A DNA stretch of 64,000 nt from Pontibacter amylolyticus (GCF_014638845.1 NZ_BMFP01000007.1:23785-87784); one strand, 5' to 3'; counted from the stretch's first letter, positions 47,654 to 56,685 are shown. Translations and numbers: made by a program. Notes: generated by a model not told the origin, from the sequence alone.

Positions 47654-50284
47654 TTATTCCACCAGCATACTGCTGCGGTGTTGTATTACTTTAAAGCTCT
47701 CCACCATCTTCACCGACTCGTGCACATCTTCTGTAAAAATAGCTACGAAGGAACCCGGCTCAGCATTTTCCAGCGCATAGGCAATGGCACGCATCTCTTC
47801 CGGAATCACCTTCACCTGCTTGTGCGGTGCCACGTCTTCTATACCTTGCAGCATCGGCAGGGTGATCTCTTCAGGTGTCTTTCCGCGCAGGTCGTTGTCC
47901 AGCCGGATAATGATCTCGTCGAAGATCTCCCCTGCCACCTGACCTAACTCGTAGAAATCCTGCGTTCTACGGTCGCCAACGCCGGCAATGATGCCAACCT
48001 TGCGCGACACGTCCAGGTCTTCCATAAAGCCGCCGATGGCCTTCAGACCGCCCACATTGTGTGCGTAGTCCACCAGCACCTCGAAGTTCGGGAACTGGAA
48101 CAGGTTCATGCGACCCGGCGTTTTGTCCGGCGAAGGTATGAAGGTGCGCAGGGCACGCTTAATATCTTCTATGTCAAAGTGCGATACATAGCCAGCCAAC
48201 GCGGCGGCCAGTATGTTCTCTATGTTAAATTTCGCTCTTCCTCCAAAAGTCAGCGGTACATCTCCCACCCGGTCGATGCGGATCTTATAGCTATTTTTGA
48301 AGATCGAGATGTACCCGTTTTCAAAAACTGCCGCCAGTCCACCTTTTGCAATGTGCTTGAGGATGCGCGGGTTGTTCTCGTCCATACTAAAGAAAGCCAC
48401 CTTGCACTTTAAGTCCTCAGCCATGGCGTAAACCAGGTCATCGTCTGCGTTCAGGATGGCGTACCCATCCTTGCTTACACTTTTCGGGATCACCGACTTC
48501 ACGTTGGCCAGGTCCTCCAGGGTATGGATGTCACGCAGCCCCAGGTGATCAGAACTCACGTTGGTCACAATGCCAATGTCGCACTGATCGAAGCCCAGCC
48601 CTGAGCGCAGCAAACCGCCACGGGCACATTCCAGTACCGCAAAGTTGACGGTCGGGTCTTTGAGCACGAACTGCGCACTGTAAGCCCCTGTGGTATCGCC
48701 TTTCTCGAGCAGCTTGTCCTGTATGTAGATGCCCTCGGTGGTCGTATACCCAACCTGATAGCCTTTGCTCTTGACCATGTGCGCGATCAGGCGCGTGGTG
48801 GTCGTCTTCCCATTGGTTCCTGTCACCGCCACGATGGGGATGCGGGCCGGCTTGGTATGCGGAAACAGCATGTCAATGACCGGCTCGGCTACGTTGCGCG
48901 GCAGTCCGAAAGTTGGCGAAATGTGCATCCGGAAACCAGGCGCCGCATTCACTTCCAGTACCGCACCGCCCGCTTCGTTCAGCGGGATGGCAATGTCGGT
49001 CGTCATCACATCAATGCCGCAGATATCCAGCCCCACCAGACCGGCAATGCGCTCGGCCATCAGGATGTTGTAGGGATCCACTAAGTCAGTAACGTCGGTT
49101 GCCGTGCCTCCAGTACTTATGTTAGCCGTACTTTTTAGGTATAGCACCTCGCCTTCGGGCAGAACCGATTGAGTAGTAAGCTCTTTGGCCTTTAAAATAT
49201 TTTTGGTGTGCTGATCAATTTTAATGCGGGTCAGCGCCTTTTCGTGCCCCACACCCCTCCTCGGGTCTTTGTTCTCGCGGTCCACCAGCTGCTTGATCGT
49301 GGAAACACCGTCTCCAGTTACCATGGCCGGGGTGCGCTTGGCGGCTGCCACGAATTTGTTGTTGATGACCAGCAGGCGGAAGTCGAAGCCCTGGATGTAG
49401 CGCTCCACCATCACGGCCTCTGCATACTGCTTAGCAGCCGCCAGTCCTTTGAGGGCATCTTTCCAGGTGGTAATGTTGATGGTAGCGCCCTTGCCATGGT
49501 TGCCGTCAAGCGGCTTGAGCACCAGCGGGTAGCCGAGTCGGTCGACAGCGCGCTTCAGTTCTTCCTGATCGTAGACGGTGGTGCCTTTGGGGACAGGTAT
49601 ACCTGCTTCGTCGAGCAGTTCCTTGGTGGCATTCTTATCGCCGGCAATTTCTACGGCGAAGCAGGCAGTGCCACAGGTCATGGTAGCCTGAATGCGCTTT
49701 TGGTTCACACCATAGCCCAGTTGTATGAGCGAATGCCGGTTGAGGCGGATGTAAGGTATACCGCGGCTCTGCGCCTCCGATACAATCGAGTAAGCGCTCG
49801 GTCCAAAGTACTCGTCTTCCCGGATTTGGTGCAGCCGGTCAATGTCTTCATCGAGTTTATACTTCTCTCCTTTGATCAGCGCCTGGGTGATGCGTAAGGC
49901 GGCGTGTGCGGCATACTCACCGGCGCGCTCCTCCTGGTAAGAGAAGATGACGAAGTGCGTGCCCTGTTCGTGTGCCATGTAACAGCGCCCATAGCCACTA
50001 TCCATACCTGCCAGCGTTTGCAGCTCCAAGGCCACGTGCTGCACGACGTGGGCAAAGGTAGTACCTTCTTCCACGGACTTAAAGAAACCGCCAGCCACGC
50101 CTTCGGCGGCGCGGTGCTCATACATGTCGGGGAACATACGCTTGAGTCGGGCTGCAAAGCCGGGCACTTCGTGGGTAAGGGTATCCGCCAGTTCTTCGAG
50201 GTCCAGCTTCAGTACAATGATTTTGGGATGCTCAACAGACCAGTAGTTTGGTCCGCGCATGATGCGCAAGTCTGTAATCTTCAT
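47654..50284 (-). CDS. cphA: Cyanophycin synthetase
   Basis: An 876-residue ligase that builds multi-L-arginyl-poly-L-aspartate. The N-terminal region starts MKITDLRIMRGPNYWSVEHP. An ATP-grasp domain follows (about 215-470, with YPLVLKPLDGNHGKGATI), then a Mur-ligase-like domain with P-loop VTGTNGKTTTTRLIAHM. The final domain ends in FTEDVHESVKMVE. The start fits the family; 21 further codons are open upstream. No cyanophycinase or isoaspartyl peptidase is adjacent, which is unusual. Confidence 0.93.
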   Translation of the reverse strand: MKITDLRIMRGPNYWSVEHPKIIVLKLDLEELADTLTHEVPGFAARLKRMFPDMYEHRAAEGVAGGFFKSVEEGTTFAHVVQHVALELQTLAGMDSGYGRCYMAHEQGTHFVIFSYQEERAGEYAAHAALRITQALIKGEKYKLDEDIDRLHQIREDEYFGPSAYSIVSEAQSRGIPYIRLNRHSLIQLGYGVNQKRIQATMTCGTACFAVEIAGDKNATKELLDEAGIPVPKGTTVYDQEELKRAVDRLGYPLVLKPLDGNHGKGATINITTWKDALKGLAAAKQYAEAVMVERYIQGFDFRLLVINNKFVAAAKRTPAMVTGDGVSTIKQLVDRENKDPRRGVGHEKALTRIKIDQHTKNILKAKELTTQSVLPEGEVLYLKSTANISTGGTATDVTDLVDPYNILMAERIAGLVGLDICGIDVMTTDIAIPLNEAGGAVLEVNAAPGFRMHISPTFGLPRNVAEPVIDMLFPHTKPARIPIVAVTGTNGKTTTTRLIAHMVKSKGYQVGYTTTEGIYIQDKLLEKGDTTGAYSAQFVLKDPTVNFAVLECARGGLLRSGLGFDQCDIGIVTNVSSDHLGLRDIHTLEDLANVKSVIPKSVSKDGYAILNADDDLVYAMAEDLKCKVAFFSMDENNPRILKHIAKGGLAAVFENGYISIFKNSYKIRIDRVGDVPLTFGGRAKFNIENILAAALAGYVSHFDIEDIKRALRTFIPSPDKTPGRMNLFQFPNFEVLVDYAHNVGGLKAIGGFMEDLDVSRKVGIIAGVGDRRTQDFYELGQVAGEIFDEIIIRLDNDLRGKTPEEITLPMLQGIEDVAPHKQVKVIPEEMRAIAYALENAEPGSFVAIFTEDVHESVKMVESFKVIQHRSSMLVE

Positions 50285-50440
50285 GGGAATGGGTAAGCAG
50301 CTTGTATTGCCTGTCAGATATGTTGTAGGTGTTGAAGGAAACAGCAACTTTAAAATTGCCTGCTTGCAATACGTTTTAAGCTGACAAAGGATATAGCGGC
50401 TTTTGAAAAAACAGGACTATTGAATTGAAGTGATTGGGGA

Positions 50441-50591
50441 ATAATTACTTAGGTATGGAAAGCAGCTGAGGCAGTAGTAGAACAGCTGATTTGTGGCTTT
50501 GTAAATGAGTGTTATACCTGTCTACTTTTTGTCTGAATCAGGATTTAATGATTTCACCGCCCCCTAACCCCCTCCTAAAAACAGGAGGGGG
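50441..50591. repeat. Intergenic repeat fragments upstream of cphA
   Basis: A fragment GTCTGAATCAGGATTTA at 50531-50547 matches the arm of the palindrome at 62.44 kb with one difference. A hairpin CCCCCTCCT / AGGAGGGGG with 6-nt loop occupies 50568-50591. No gene. Confidence 0.6.
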
Positions 50592-50599
50592 AATGCTGC

Positions 50600-51240
50600 A
50601 TGATTGTCATCCCCCTGACCCTCCCGAGAGGGGGACTTTACTCTACCAGCTTCTTTCTGCCATCCTGGAAGGAGCTAGGTAGAAGGGAGGACAGGCAGTT
50701 GCTATAACCCACCCCTGCCCCTCTCTTTATAGAGGGCCCCTACCCCAGAGGGGAATTTTCTGCTGCTGCCCTTTCACAGGTGTAAGCGGTGTAGTTATAG
50801 CAGTTCTTTTGCTAGACCGGGTCCAACCACCCCTGCCCCTCCTTGTCTAAGGAGGGGAGTCTGTTGCTGCCAATTTATAGGTATAAGCACTGTTGCATTT
50901 GCAAATACTCTCACGTACCGCTGGCAGGTATAGCAAGACTAACTTGCCCCGGAAGCGATGAAACAAACAGCATAAGCTAGGTGCACTAAATGACGCTCCA
51001 CTGTTTGAGCGTTCAGCGAGTTTGGAGCGTCTTGATTTTTTTGCTTACTTTTTTCATCAAGGAAAAAAGTGAGGCCCGCCCGGCCAGGGCATACGGTGCC
51101 CGCCGCACAGGCGAAGCAATGAAATAAGTCAGGTGGCTATACCTGCAACAGCCGCCGCTACAAAGCAATACAGTTATCTATACCTATGCCTATACCAGAG
51201 GCCCCACCACAGCAGTCACGAGCGCGGACGCTCGCGCCAT
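50600..51240 (+). repeat. Composite intergenic repeat, copy L
   Basis: About 640 bp without a gene, matching the reverse complement of 58918-59430 block by block. Shared blocks include GATTGTCATCCCCCTG, GGGTCCAACCACCCCT, CCCTCCTTGTC, AGCGTTCAGCGAGTTTGG, GGCCCGCCCGGCCAGGGCA, CTACAAAGCAATACAGTTA and GACACGAGCGCGGACGCTC (GTCACG here). The two copies differ by insertions and local divergence. Parts also appear at 1-134 and 4782-4898. Confidence 0.85.
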
Positions 51241-51283
51241 GGCTTATGGCTCTAAAGTAATGTGGGATTTTAACTGGTAGGCA

Positions 51284-51320
51284 CAAAAAAATCGCCCGGT
51301 CAGAATTACTGACCGGGCGA
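51284..51320 (-). terminator. Terminator after tRNA-Cys
   Basis: Perfect 12-bp stem TCGCCCGGTCAG / CTGACCGGGCGA with 5-nt loop and T7 on the minus strand, 9 nt after the tRNA. Confidence 0.9.
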
Positions 51321-51328
51321 TGAAGAAG

Positions 51329-51399
51329 AGGTAACGAGCGGATTCGAACCGCTGTAGCAGCTTTTGCAGAGCTGAGCCTAGCCACTCGGCCACGTTACC
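51329..51399 (-). tRNA. tRNA-Cys (anticodon GCA)
   Basis: Minus strand. Acceptor arms GGTAACG / CGTTACC pair perfectly. D-arm GCCGAGTGGCTAGGC, anticodon stem CAGCT / AGCTG with loop CTGCAAA (anticodon GCA), and T-arm CGGTTCGAATCCG are all present. The discriminator base is T, as in tRNA-Cys. CCA is not encoded. Confidence 0.95.
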
Positions 51400-51411
51400 C
51401 TGAATGGAGTG

Positions 51412-51419
51412 CAAATATA
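51412..51419 (-). promoter_or_regulatory. -7 promoter box of tRNA-Cys
   Basis: CAAATATA on the plus strand is TATATTTG on the minus strand, 13 nt before the mature tRNA 5' end. Confidence 0.65.
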
Positions 51420-51523
51420 AGCAGAGAAGTATGCTTATCAAACATTCAGGCCATATTTTTTAAGCACCAGCAGGTATAGCGCTAAGTATAAGCCCCTTAT
51501 TTTTTCAAATAGAACGCACGGGA

Positions 51524-51883
51524 TTATTTAGGAAGCGGTGCTCCTACCGGTACGGCGCAGTCGTGACCAGGCTGACCGTGCGGCGGATTCGTACCGGCTG
51601 CTACCGAACCAGATACCTGCGGCTGGAAAGTAGGCTGGGGTGCCGTCAGTCTGGGCTGTGCTGGCAGATTGAGCGGGGCGCCCACTTCGATGTCGCAGCG
51701 GTGACCTGGCTGGCCGTGCTCCGGATTCAGGGCCACATCGCCTGCTGGCGCAGCCGTAGCGGCGTTACTGCTTGCCGGCACAGTAGTAGACTGGGCAGCT
51801 GTGCTGGTGGTCTTATTGTCTTCTGAGCAAGCGCTAAAACCAATCAGGGCAGCAGCCAGCAGTACGTTAAGGGTAGTTTTCAT
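51524..51883 (-). CDS. Small lipoprotein with duplicated HGQPGHxC motif
   Basis: A 119-residue lipoprotein (LLAAALIGFSAC lipobox). A Ser/Thr/Ala-rich linker leads to two copies of a short unit: NPEHGQPGHRCDIEVGAPL and NPPHGQPGHDCAVPVGAPL. The spaced His and Cys residues look like a metal or haem ligand set, but this is inference. Similar units occur in other Bacteroidota lipoproteins of unknown role. Confidence 0.75.
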   Translation of the reverse strand: MKTTLNVLLAAALIGFSACSEDNKTTSTAAQSTTVPASSNAATAAPAGDVALNPEHGQPGHRCDIEVGAPLNLPAQPRLTAPQPTFQPQVSGSVAAGTNPPHGQPGHDCAVPVGAPLPK

Positions 51884-52261
51884 GCAATGATTTAGAAAAT
51901 TGAGCGGCCTTCCGCGCCTGCCATCCTTTTGGCAGACCAGGGCGCTTTGGTTACAACCGACAAGCTACCAAAAAGGTGCCGCAAAAACAAAATCCTCCCG
52001 ACATACGGCGATCGTTGCCCTTTCAAAAACCCTTGCGGCTTGTCATAACTTTATCTCCCCTTTCAGGGTATATTCAGAAAAACCGCTACGCGCAGGCGGC
52101 ATAGTCCGAAACAGTTGCAGCCACGCTGCCGTACCCATGCTTGTTTGGACTGTTACCCTTTACAATAACACCATATAAACCCTGGCCATATCAGCCAGTC
52201 AGCGGTGCAGAAGAGAACAGGCTCCGGCCCCATACCTTCAGAGCCCGTAACGTTTACCTTT
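51884..52261. other. Intergenic region between divergent lipoprotein and acyltransferase genes
   Basis: 378 bp, no gene and no clear promoter box or repeat recognised. Confidence 0.45.
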
Positions 52262-53320
52262 ATGAACAGACTTCTATTCCTTGATGCATTAAGGGGCATT
52301 GCCGCACTCTCTGTGGCCCTTTTTCATTATACTTCCGTGTATCGCAGCCTGTACGGCCACAGCTTCTCCCCTGCCTTTGACTTCGACTACGGCCTGTTTG
52401 GGGTGGAGCTCTTCTTTATGATCTCCGGCTTTGTGATCTTCTTCAGTTTCGACCGGATCAAGAGCGGCAGCGAATTCCTCTTCAACCGGGGCATCCGGCT
52501 ATACCCAACTTATTGGTTCAGCATGATCACGACCTTTGTGGTAGTGCAAACATTCGGACTGCCCGGCTTCGAAACCACCTTTACTGATATGCTCGTCAAC
52601 CTGACCATGTTCCAGAAGCTGGCCCGCGTGCCAGACGTGGACGGAGTATACTGGTCGCTGTTCTCGGAGTGGATGTTCTATCTGATGATGCTCGGCCTGT
52701 TCATGACCAACAACCTGAAGCGCATCCTGTGGGTGGGGCCTGTTTGGGTGCTGCTGAGCCTGGTGCACAAGTACGCGTTCAGTTTCGGTCCGGTGGGGGC
52801 TATTCTCAACCTGTACCACGGCGTTTTCTTTTACGCAGGCATCCTCTTCTACCTGCTTATGAAACAGCCTGAAAAGAAGAACGTCATCCTCGGGCACCTG
52901 TTGTTCTGTATCGCCTGCATTGTGGCCCTATACCTGCCGGAGGGCTTGCCGCATACGCTGGTCGTGATCTCTTTCTTCATTATCTTCTACCTTGGGCTGC
53001 TGGGTAAAATGGAGTTTCTGGTGAACAAAGTGCTGCTCTTCCTGGGGAGTATCTCCTACGCGCTCTACCTGATCCACCAGTTTATCGGCTATGTGATCAT
53101 CAATGAGACCAGGCACTTGTTTGGCGACAGTCTGCTGGTGATCGTGCCGCCATTAGTTATTACCCTCACTGCCGCCTGGCTGATAACAAAGTACATTGAA
53201 AAGCCGGCTGTGAGTCGTCTCAAAACCTGGTACAAACGACGCGCAGGCCATGCGCTGCCACAGGAGAAGAAAGTGCCTGTCAGCGGTTTTGCCAAGCCCG
53301 AGACGGTTACGACGAAATAG
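52262..53320 (+). CDS. Acyltransferase 3 family membrane protein
   Basis: A 352-residue integral membrane protein with about ten TM helices. The family start FLDALRGIAALSVALFHY has the conserved Arg and active-site His; FMISGFVIFFSF and GIRLYPTYWFS follow. These enzymes O-acylate sugars or other exported compounds. The ATG at 52262 is chosen because homology begins there; the frame is open further upstream from a GTG. No polysaccharide genes are adjacent. Confidence 0.88.
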   Translation: MNRLLFLDALRGIAALSVALFHYTSVYRSLYGHSFSPAFDFDYGLFGVELFFMISGFVIFFSFDRIKSGSEFLFNRGIRLYPTYWFSMITTFVVVQTFGLPGFETTFTDMLVNLTMFQKLARVPDVDGVYWSLFSEWMFYLMMLGLFMTNNLKRILWVGPVWVLLSLVHKYAFSFGPVGAILNLYHGVFFYAGILFYLLMKQPEKKNVILGHLLFCIACIVALYLPEGLPHTLVVISFFIIFYLGLLGKMEFLVNKVLLFLGSISYALYLIHQFIGYVIINETRHLFGDSLLVIVPPLVITLTAAWLITKYIEKPAVSRLKTWYKRRAGHALPQEKKVPVSGFAKPETVTTK

Positions 53321-53337
53321 GTATAGCGAGGCTGAAA

Positions 53338-54255
53338 CTAGGCTCCGGCCTGGGTATAGGCGACAGCCAATTCGGCTCCTAGTCGGGCATTGTTTTTAAT
53401 CAGCGCGATATTGGCATCAAGGCTTTCACCGTGGCTGTGCTCGGCGATATACTTTAAAAGAAAAGGGGTAACGGCTTTGCCTTTAATGTGCTGCTGCGCG
53501 GCGGCATGCAGGGCCTGGGTGATGTACCACTCCATTTCCGGTGCCGGCACTTCAAACTCTTCAGGTATAGGATTGGCGATCAGCACGGCCCCGTTCAGAC
53601 CCAGCTCCCACTTCGTTCGCAACAGATTGGCTATTCCACGGGGGGAATCCAGCCGCAAAGGAGAGGCAAAGCCACTTTGGCGGGAGTAAAAACTCGGGAA
53701 CGCATCCTGCCCGAAAGTAACAACCGGTATACCTTTAGTTTCGAGGTACTCCAGGGTCAGCCCGATATCCAGTATCGACTTGACTCCCGCTGACACCACC
53801 GCGACGGAGGTTTGCCCCATTTCAGTCAGGTCGGCCGAGATATCCATGGTGGTCTCAGCGCCCCGGTGCACCCCACCGATGCCACCCGTCACAAACACAC
53901 GTATACCTGCCATGGCGGCAAGGCGCATGGTCGCGGCGACGGTCGTAGCGCCATCCAAACGCTGGCTAACGACGTAGGGCATATCCACCAGACTCACTTT
54001 CCAGACATTCTTCGCCTGGCCCAGGTGCTCGATCTGCAGCTGCGAAAGGCCTACACAGCACTTGCCATTCAGAATTGCGATCGTAACTGGTATAGCGCCA
54101 GCTTCCCGCACCACTGCCTCTACCTGCAGGGCCGTCTGCACGTTCTGCGGAAAAGGCATGCCGTGCGCAATGATGGTCGACTCGAGGGCCACCACTGGCT
54201 TGCCTTCGGCTAGGGCCTGCTGCACTTCGGGATGAATTTCCAGGTACGAGTTCAT
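53338..54255 (-). CDS. psuG: Pseudouridine-5'-phosphate glycosidase
   Basis: A 305-residue enzyme that splits pseudouridine 5'-phosphate into uracil and ribose 5-phosphate. Signature segments: VVALESTIIAHGMPFPQNVQ, GATTVAATMRLAAMAGIRVF, FVTGGIGGVHRGAETTMDIS and SVAVVSAGVKSILDIGLTLE (conserved Lys). The partner kinase psuK is not adjacent. Full length; convergent with the acyltransferase gene. Confidence 0.95.
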   Translation of the reverse strand: MNSYLEIHPEVQQALAEGKPVVALESTIIAHGMPFPQNVQTALQVEAVVREAGAIPVTIAILNGKCCVGLSQLQIEHLGQAKNVWKVSLVDMPYVVSQRLDGATTVAATMRLAAMAGIRVFVTGGIGGVHRGAETTMDISADLTEMGQTSVAVVSAGVKSILDIGLTLEYLETKGIPVVTFGQDAFPSFYSRQSGFASPLRLDSPRGIANLLRTKWELGLNGAVLIANPIPEEFEVPAPEMEWYITQALHAAAQQHIKGKAVTPFLLKYIAEHSHGESLDANIALIKNNARLGAELAVAYTQAGA

Positions 54256-54389
54256 GGGGTATACTGATTCTTTTGCTGGACTACTTAAAATTGAAAGATT
54301 AATGCAGGTTAGTCTCCTATTCTTATACCGGATCAGGTTATCAAAATGTTGGCAAACACGACTCGAATAGCAATCTAATGGTTCGTTGT

Positions 54390-54935
54390 CTAGTCTTTAC
54401 GCTCGTAGATCAACTGAACGACTCCGGACCTGAACCTGTTCACCTCGAGCAGGCTGAGGTTGATTCTCTCTTTCAGGTCTTGGAACAGCGGTTTGCCTGC
54501 TCCCAGTACGGTGGGGTGCACGGAAATCCGGTAAATGTCAATCAGCCCATGCTGGATGAAGGTTGTGATGAGTTTTGACCCTCCATACAACCAGATGTCT
54601 TTGCCGTCCTGCATTTTCATCTCAGCAATCTTTTCAGGTATACCGGAGGGAATAAATGTGGCCTTGCTGTCCTGCCGCTCCTGGCTAGAGAAAACGATCT
54701 TCTCTTTAGAATGCACGGCTCCCCAGATGGCCTTCTCTGTTTCACTTGCATTGGCATCCGGTTCAAAATTGCCCCACATCTCGTAGCTCACCCGGCCGTA
54801 CAGGATCGTGTCTATACCTGCCAAGAAGCCTTGAAAGTCCATGTCGTCGTCCAAGATACACCAATCCACTTCGCCATTCGGTCCTTCAATGAATCCGTCG
54901 AGGGTGACGGCCAGGTCTAAGATTACTTTTCGCAT
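54390..54935 (-). CDS. Dihydrofolate reductase family protein (RibD C-terminal-like)
   Basis: A 181-residue protein. N-terminal VILDLAVTLDGFIEGPNGEV, then a DTILYGRVSYEMWGNFEPD motif and YGGSKLITTFIQHGLIDIYR for NADPH binding, as in YwjB/YyaP. Probable reductase with unknown substrate. It lies just beyond the end of cassette array 2. Confidence 0.85.
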   Translation of the reverse strand: MRKVILDLAVTLDGFIEGPNGEVDWCILDDDMDFQGFLAGIDTILYGRVSYEMWGNFEPDANASETEKAIWGAVHSKEKIVFSSQERQDSKATFIPSGIPEKIAEMKMQDGKDIWLYGGSKLITTFIQHGLIDIYRISVHPTVLGAGKPLFQDLKERINLSLLEVNRFRSGVVQLIYERKD

Positions 54936-54976
54936 AAGGTAGAGGTGTTGTGCTATGTCGGGTAAAGTTATTTAAA

Positions 54977-55044
54977 GTGAAACGTGCTTGTGCAGCCGAT
55001 GGGTGAGGCATCAGCCGAAGCATATGGTATAAACCTTGTTAGGA
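54977..55044 (-). other. attC-like site C (last cassette of array 2)
   Basis: On the minus strand it starts CTCCTAAC and ends CACGTTTCAC, with core TTCGGCTGATGCCTCACCCA, nearly identical to site A. CTCCTAAC is the reverse complement of GTTAGGAG; the cassette start shows GCAAGGAG, two mismatches. Confidence 0.6.
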
Positions 55045-55062
55045 GCTTGCATTTTATGTCTT

Positions 55063-55518
55063 CTACTTTGACTTCTCGTAATAGTAGCGGGTATAATTTT
55101 CACCGTCTTTCCATGTAATTGTCAGTTCATTTTCAGTCAGCTTATTTATAATTCCTGTTTCAGTCTTAGAGTCTTTTTTCTGAGTAATAATATTTTGATT
55201 TACCGCAAACTCAGCAAAGTCAGAGTTCTTGTTTCGTCTGTAGGTGTCATCTTTAACTTCTATTATGAAAGGCTTTTCCAGCTTCATAGCATTTAGGTGT
55301 TCTCCAAACTTATAGACACCTTTATAGGCAGACCATTCCCCTTGTAGAAGCTCAACATTTATTTCATCCTTTTGGACACTCGAAGCTGTTTCATACACTT
55401 CCCAGTCGATGCTTTTATTCTCCACTGTTGTTGTTGACCCTACCTTTTCTGCCGCTTTAGGAGAGCATGCACTTAACACTCCAATGAGTAGAACTACTAA
55501 AATTTTCTTAGTTTTCAT
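55063..55518 (-). CDS. Cassette-borne lipoprotein, lipocalin-like
   Basis: A 151-residue lipoprotein (LLIGVLSAC lipobox). After a short linker, LLQGEWSAYKGVYKF and a beta-rich C-terminus (ENELTITWKDGENYTRYYYE) suggest a small lipocalin-like barrel. Family not firmly recognised. AT-rich. It sits between attC-like sites B and C in array 2. Confidence 0.7.
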   Translation of the reverse strand: MKTKKILVVLLIGVLSACSPKAAEKVGSTTTVENKSIDWEVYETASSVQKDEINVELLQGEWSAYKGVYKFGEHLNAMKLEKPFIIEVKDDTYRRNKNSDFAEFAVNQNIITQKKDSKTETGIINKLTENELTITWKDGENYTRYYYEKSK

Positions 55519-55541
55519 TTATTCTTTCAATTATTGATTGC

Positions 55542-55606
55542 TCCTTGCGGTTAGTACATAAGGCGGACGAGGCGTAGCCGAGTATAACTTATGTGCCGTG
55601 TTGGTG
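55542..55606 (-). other. attC-like site B (array 2)
   Basis: Minus strand: begins CACCAACACGG, ends CTAACCGCAAGGA. Stem ACATAAG / CTTATGT (7 bp) with bulges and CGG/CCG closing pairs; core CTCGGCTACGCCTCGTCCG. About 65 nt. Its first 14 nt (with upstream CTATTTC) are 13/14 complementary to the cassette start at 56084-56097. Confidence 0.7.
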
Positions 55607-55621
55607 GAAATAGTTTTTCTA

Positions 55622-56074
55622 TTATAGGTTCTTCAATTGACGCTCGTAAAAGTCCATTGCCTCTTGCTGAACAAAGTCAGTTGCAACAGGATTTACAGTT
55701 ACTCTTTTCAACTCCTGCATAAGCTGATCCTTTACATCCAAGTTGGCCGTCTCCGAATTGATAATCCTGTTTAGAAGAATGAGGGCCAGGTATGTGGGTT
55801 TCCTTTCTAAAGATTCTAAGACTTGGCTGGTATAGTTTGTAGTATTCCCTTCATCCAGCCACTCTATAAAATGTATAAGAGACCATGATATAAACTCTTC
55901 ATTTTCTTGTCTTTCTATAAAGCAAAGTAGTCGATTGATAACTTTCTCTTTCAGATCCTTATCCAACTCAAGATTCTCCAATGAAGAACTGATTTCAACA
56001 ATGAAGACGTCTACTTCATTTTCATCCGATAACTTAGAGTTCTCTAACCTTGATAGTATCTCTTCAATTTTCAT
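55622..56074 (-). CDS. Cassette-borne helical protein of unknown function
   Basis: A 150-residue acidic, all-alpha protein with HEAT-like helix pairs (INRLLCFIERQENEEFISWS, VLESLERKPTYLALILLNRI). No signal peptide. It resembles small immunity-type proteins in general character only. AT-rich and without any CAGGTATAG motif. Flanked by 14-bp inverted ends, CTATTCCCACCAAC and GTTGGTGGAAATAG on the plus strand. Confidence 0.7.
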   Translation of the reverse strand: MKIEEILSRLENSKLSDENEVDVFIVEISSSLENLELDKDLKEKVINRLLCFIERQENEEFISWSLIHFIEWLDEGNTTNYTSQVLESLERKPTYLALILLNRIINSETANLDVKDQLMQELKRVTVNPVATDFVQQEAMDFYERQLKNL

Positions 56075-56090
56075 TTTTTAATTCTATTCC

Positions 56091-56158
56091 CACCAACGGT
56101 ACTCGTACAGGTGACGAGTGAGGCATCAGCCGAACATGATACCTATGCTTTGTTACCC
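56091..56158 (-). other. attC-like site A (first cassette of array 2)
   Basis: Minus strand: begins GGGTAAC, ends CCGTTGGTG; core TTCGGCTGATGCCTCACTCG. GGGTAAC is the exact reverse complement of the cassette start GTTACCC at 56503-56497. Length 68 nt. Confidence 0.7.
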
Positions 56159-56175
56159 GAAGTTATTCTTCCTTT

Positions 56176-56484
56176 TTAGTACTCTTCAATTATTACTCTA
56201 TCTCCACCTTCTTTCAGATGCTTGTTCAATTTATATTCTGATAGCAAGTGAAAAGTAATCACATTTAAAGCTAAGCCACCTACTAATCCTAATAGAGCAA
56301 AGTAGTTCTTATTCCTTCTGTTTCTTATCATTGATACAAGTACAATAATCAGATGAATCAAAGAGAAAGTAGCAAAGCAAAATATAGTAGCTATATCACC
56401 CCCTGACTTATTCCAGAAGATTAGGATGAAGAACCAAAAGTAAGTTAAGCTAATAATCAGGTTAATGAATACTTTTGATTTCAT
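56176..56484 (-). CDS. Cassette-borne small membrane protein
   Basis: A 102-residue protein with about three TM helices (FINLIISLTYFWFFILIFW, FATFSLIHLIIVLVSMI, YFALLGLVGGLALNVITFHL) and a charged tail. Family not recognised. AT-rich. First cassette of array 2, starting directly behind the leader. Confidence 0.7.
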   Translation of the reverse strand: MKSKVFINLIISLTYFWFFILIFWNKSGGDIATIFCFATFSLIHLIIVLVSMIRNRRNKNYFALLGLVGGLALNVITFHLLSEYKLNKHLKEGGDRVIIEEY

Positions 56485-56500
56485 ACTTTTAATTAAGGGT

Positions 56501-56546
56501 AACTACCCGCTAGCAGGAGTACCTACTCCCATTTTCTGCACTATGT
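56501..56546 (-). other. attI-like leader of cassette array 2
   Basis: Minus-strand counterpart of 38952-38997 with 36 of 46 identical positions. GGAGTA-GG-TACTCC is a perfect hairpin here. It ends at GTTACCC, the start of the first cassette. No integrase gene lies within reach upstream (rpsA follows on the same strand). Confidence 0.65.
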
Positions 56547-56685
56547 GGGGAGTTAGGAAGCCGTTAACAGAAGACCTCCTTCCATCACAGGTATAGCATT
56601 AAGCTAATATAACATACATTTATGAACACTTAATCAGCGCATGATATTTTTCAGGTATAGCTGACAGACTAACCTAAAACAAAAA

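Noticed and set aside
50568-50760. CRISPR-like repetition of C-rich blocks
   Set aside because: Blocks are irregular in length and spacing, and form hairpins rather than repeat-spacer units.
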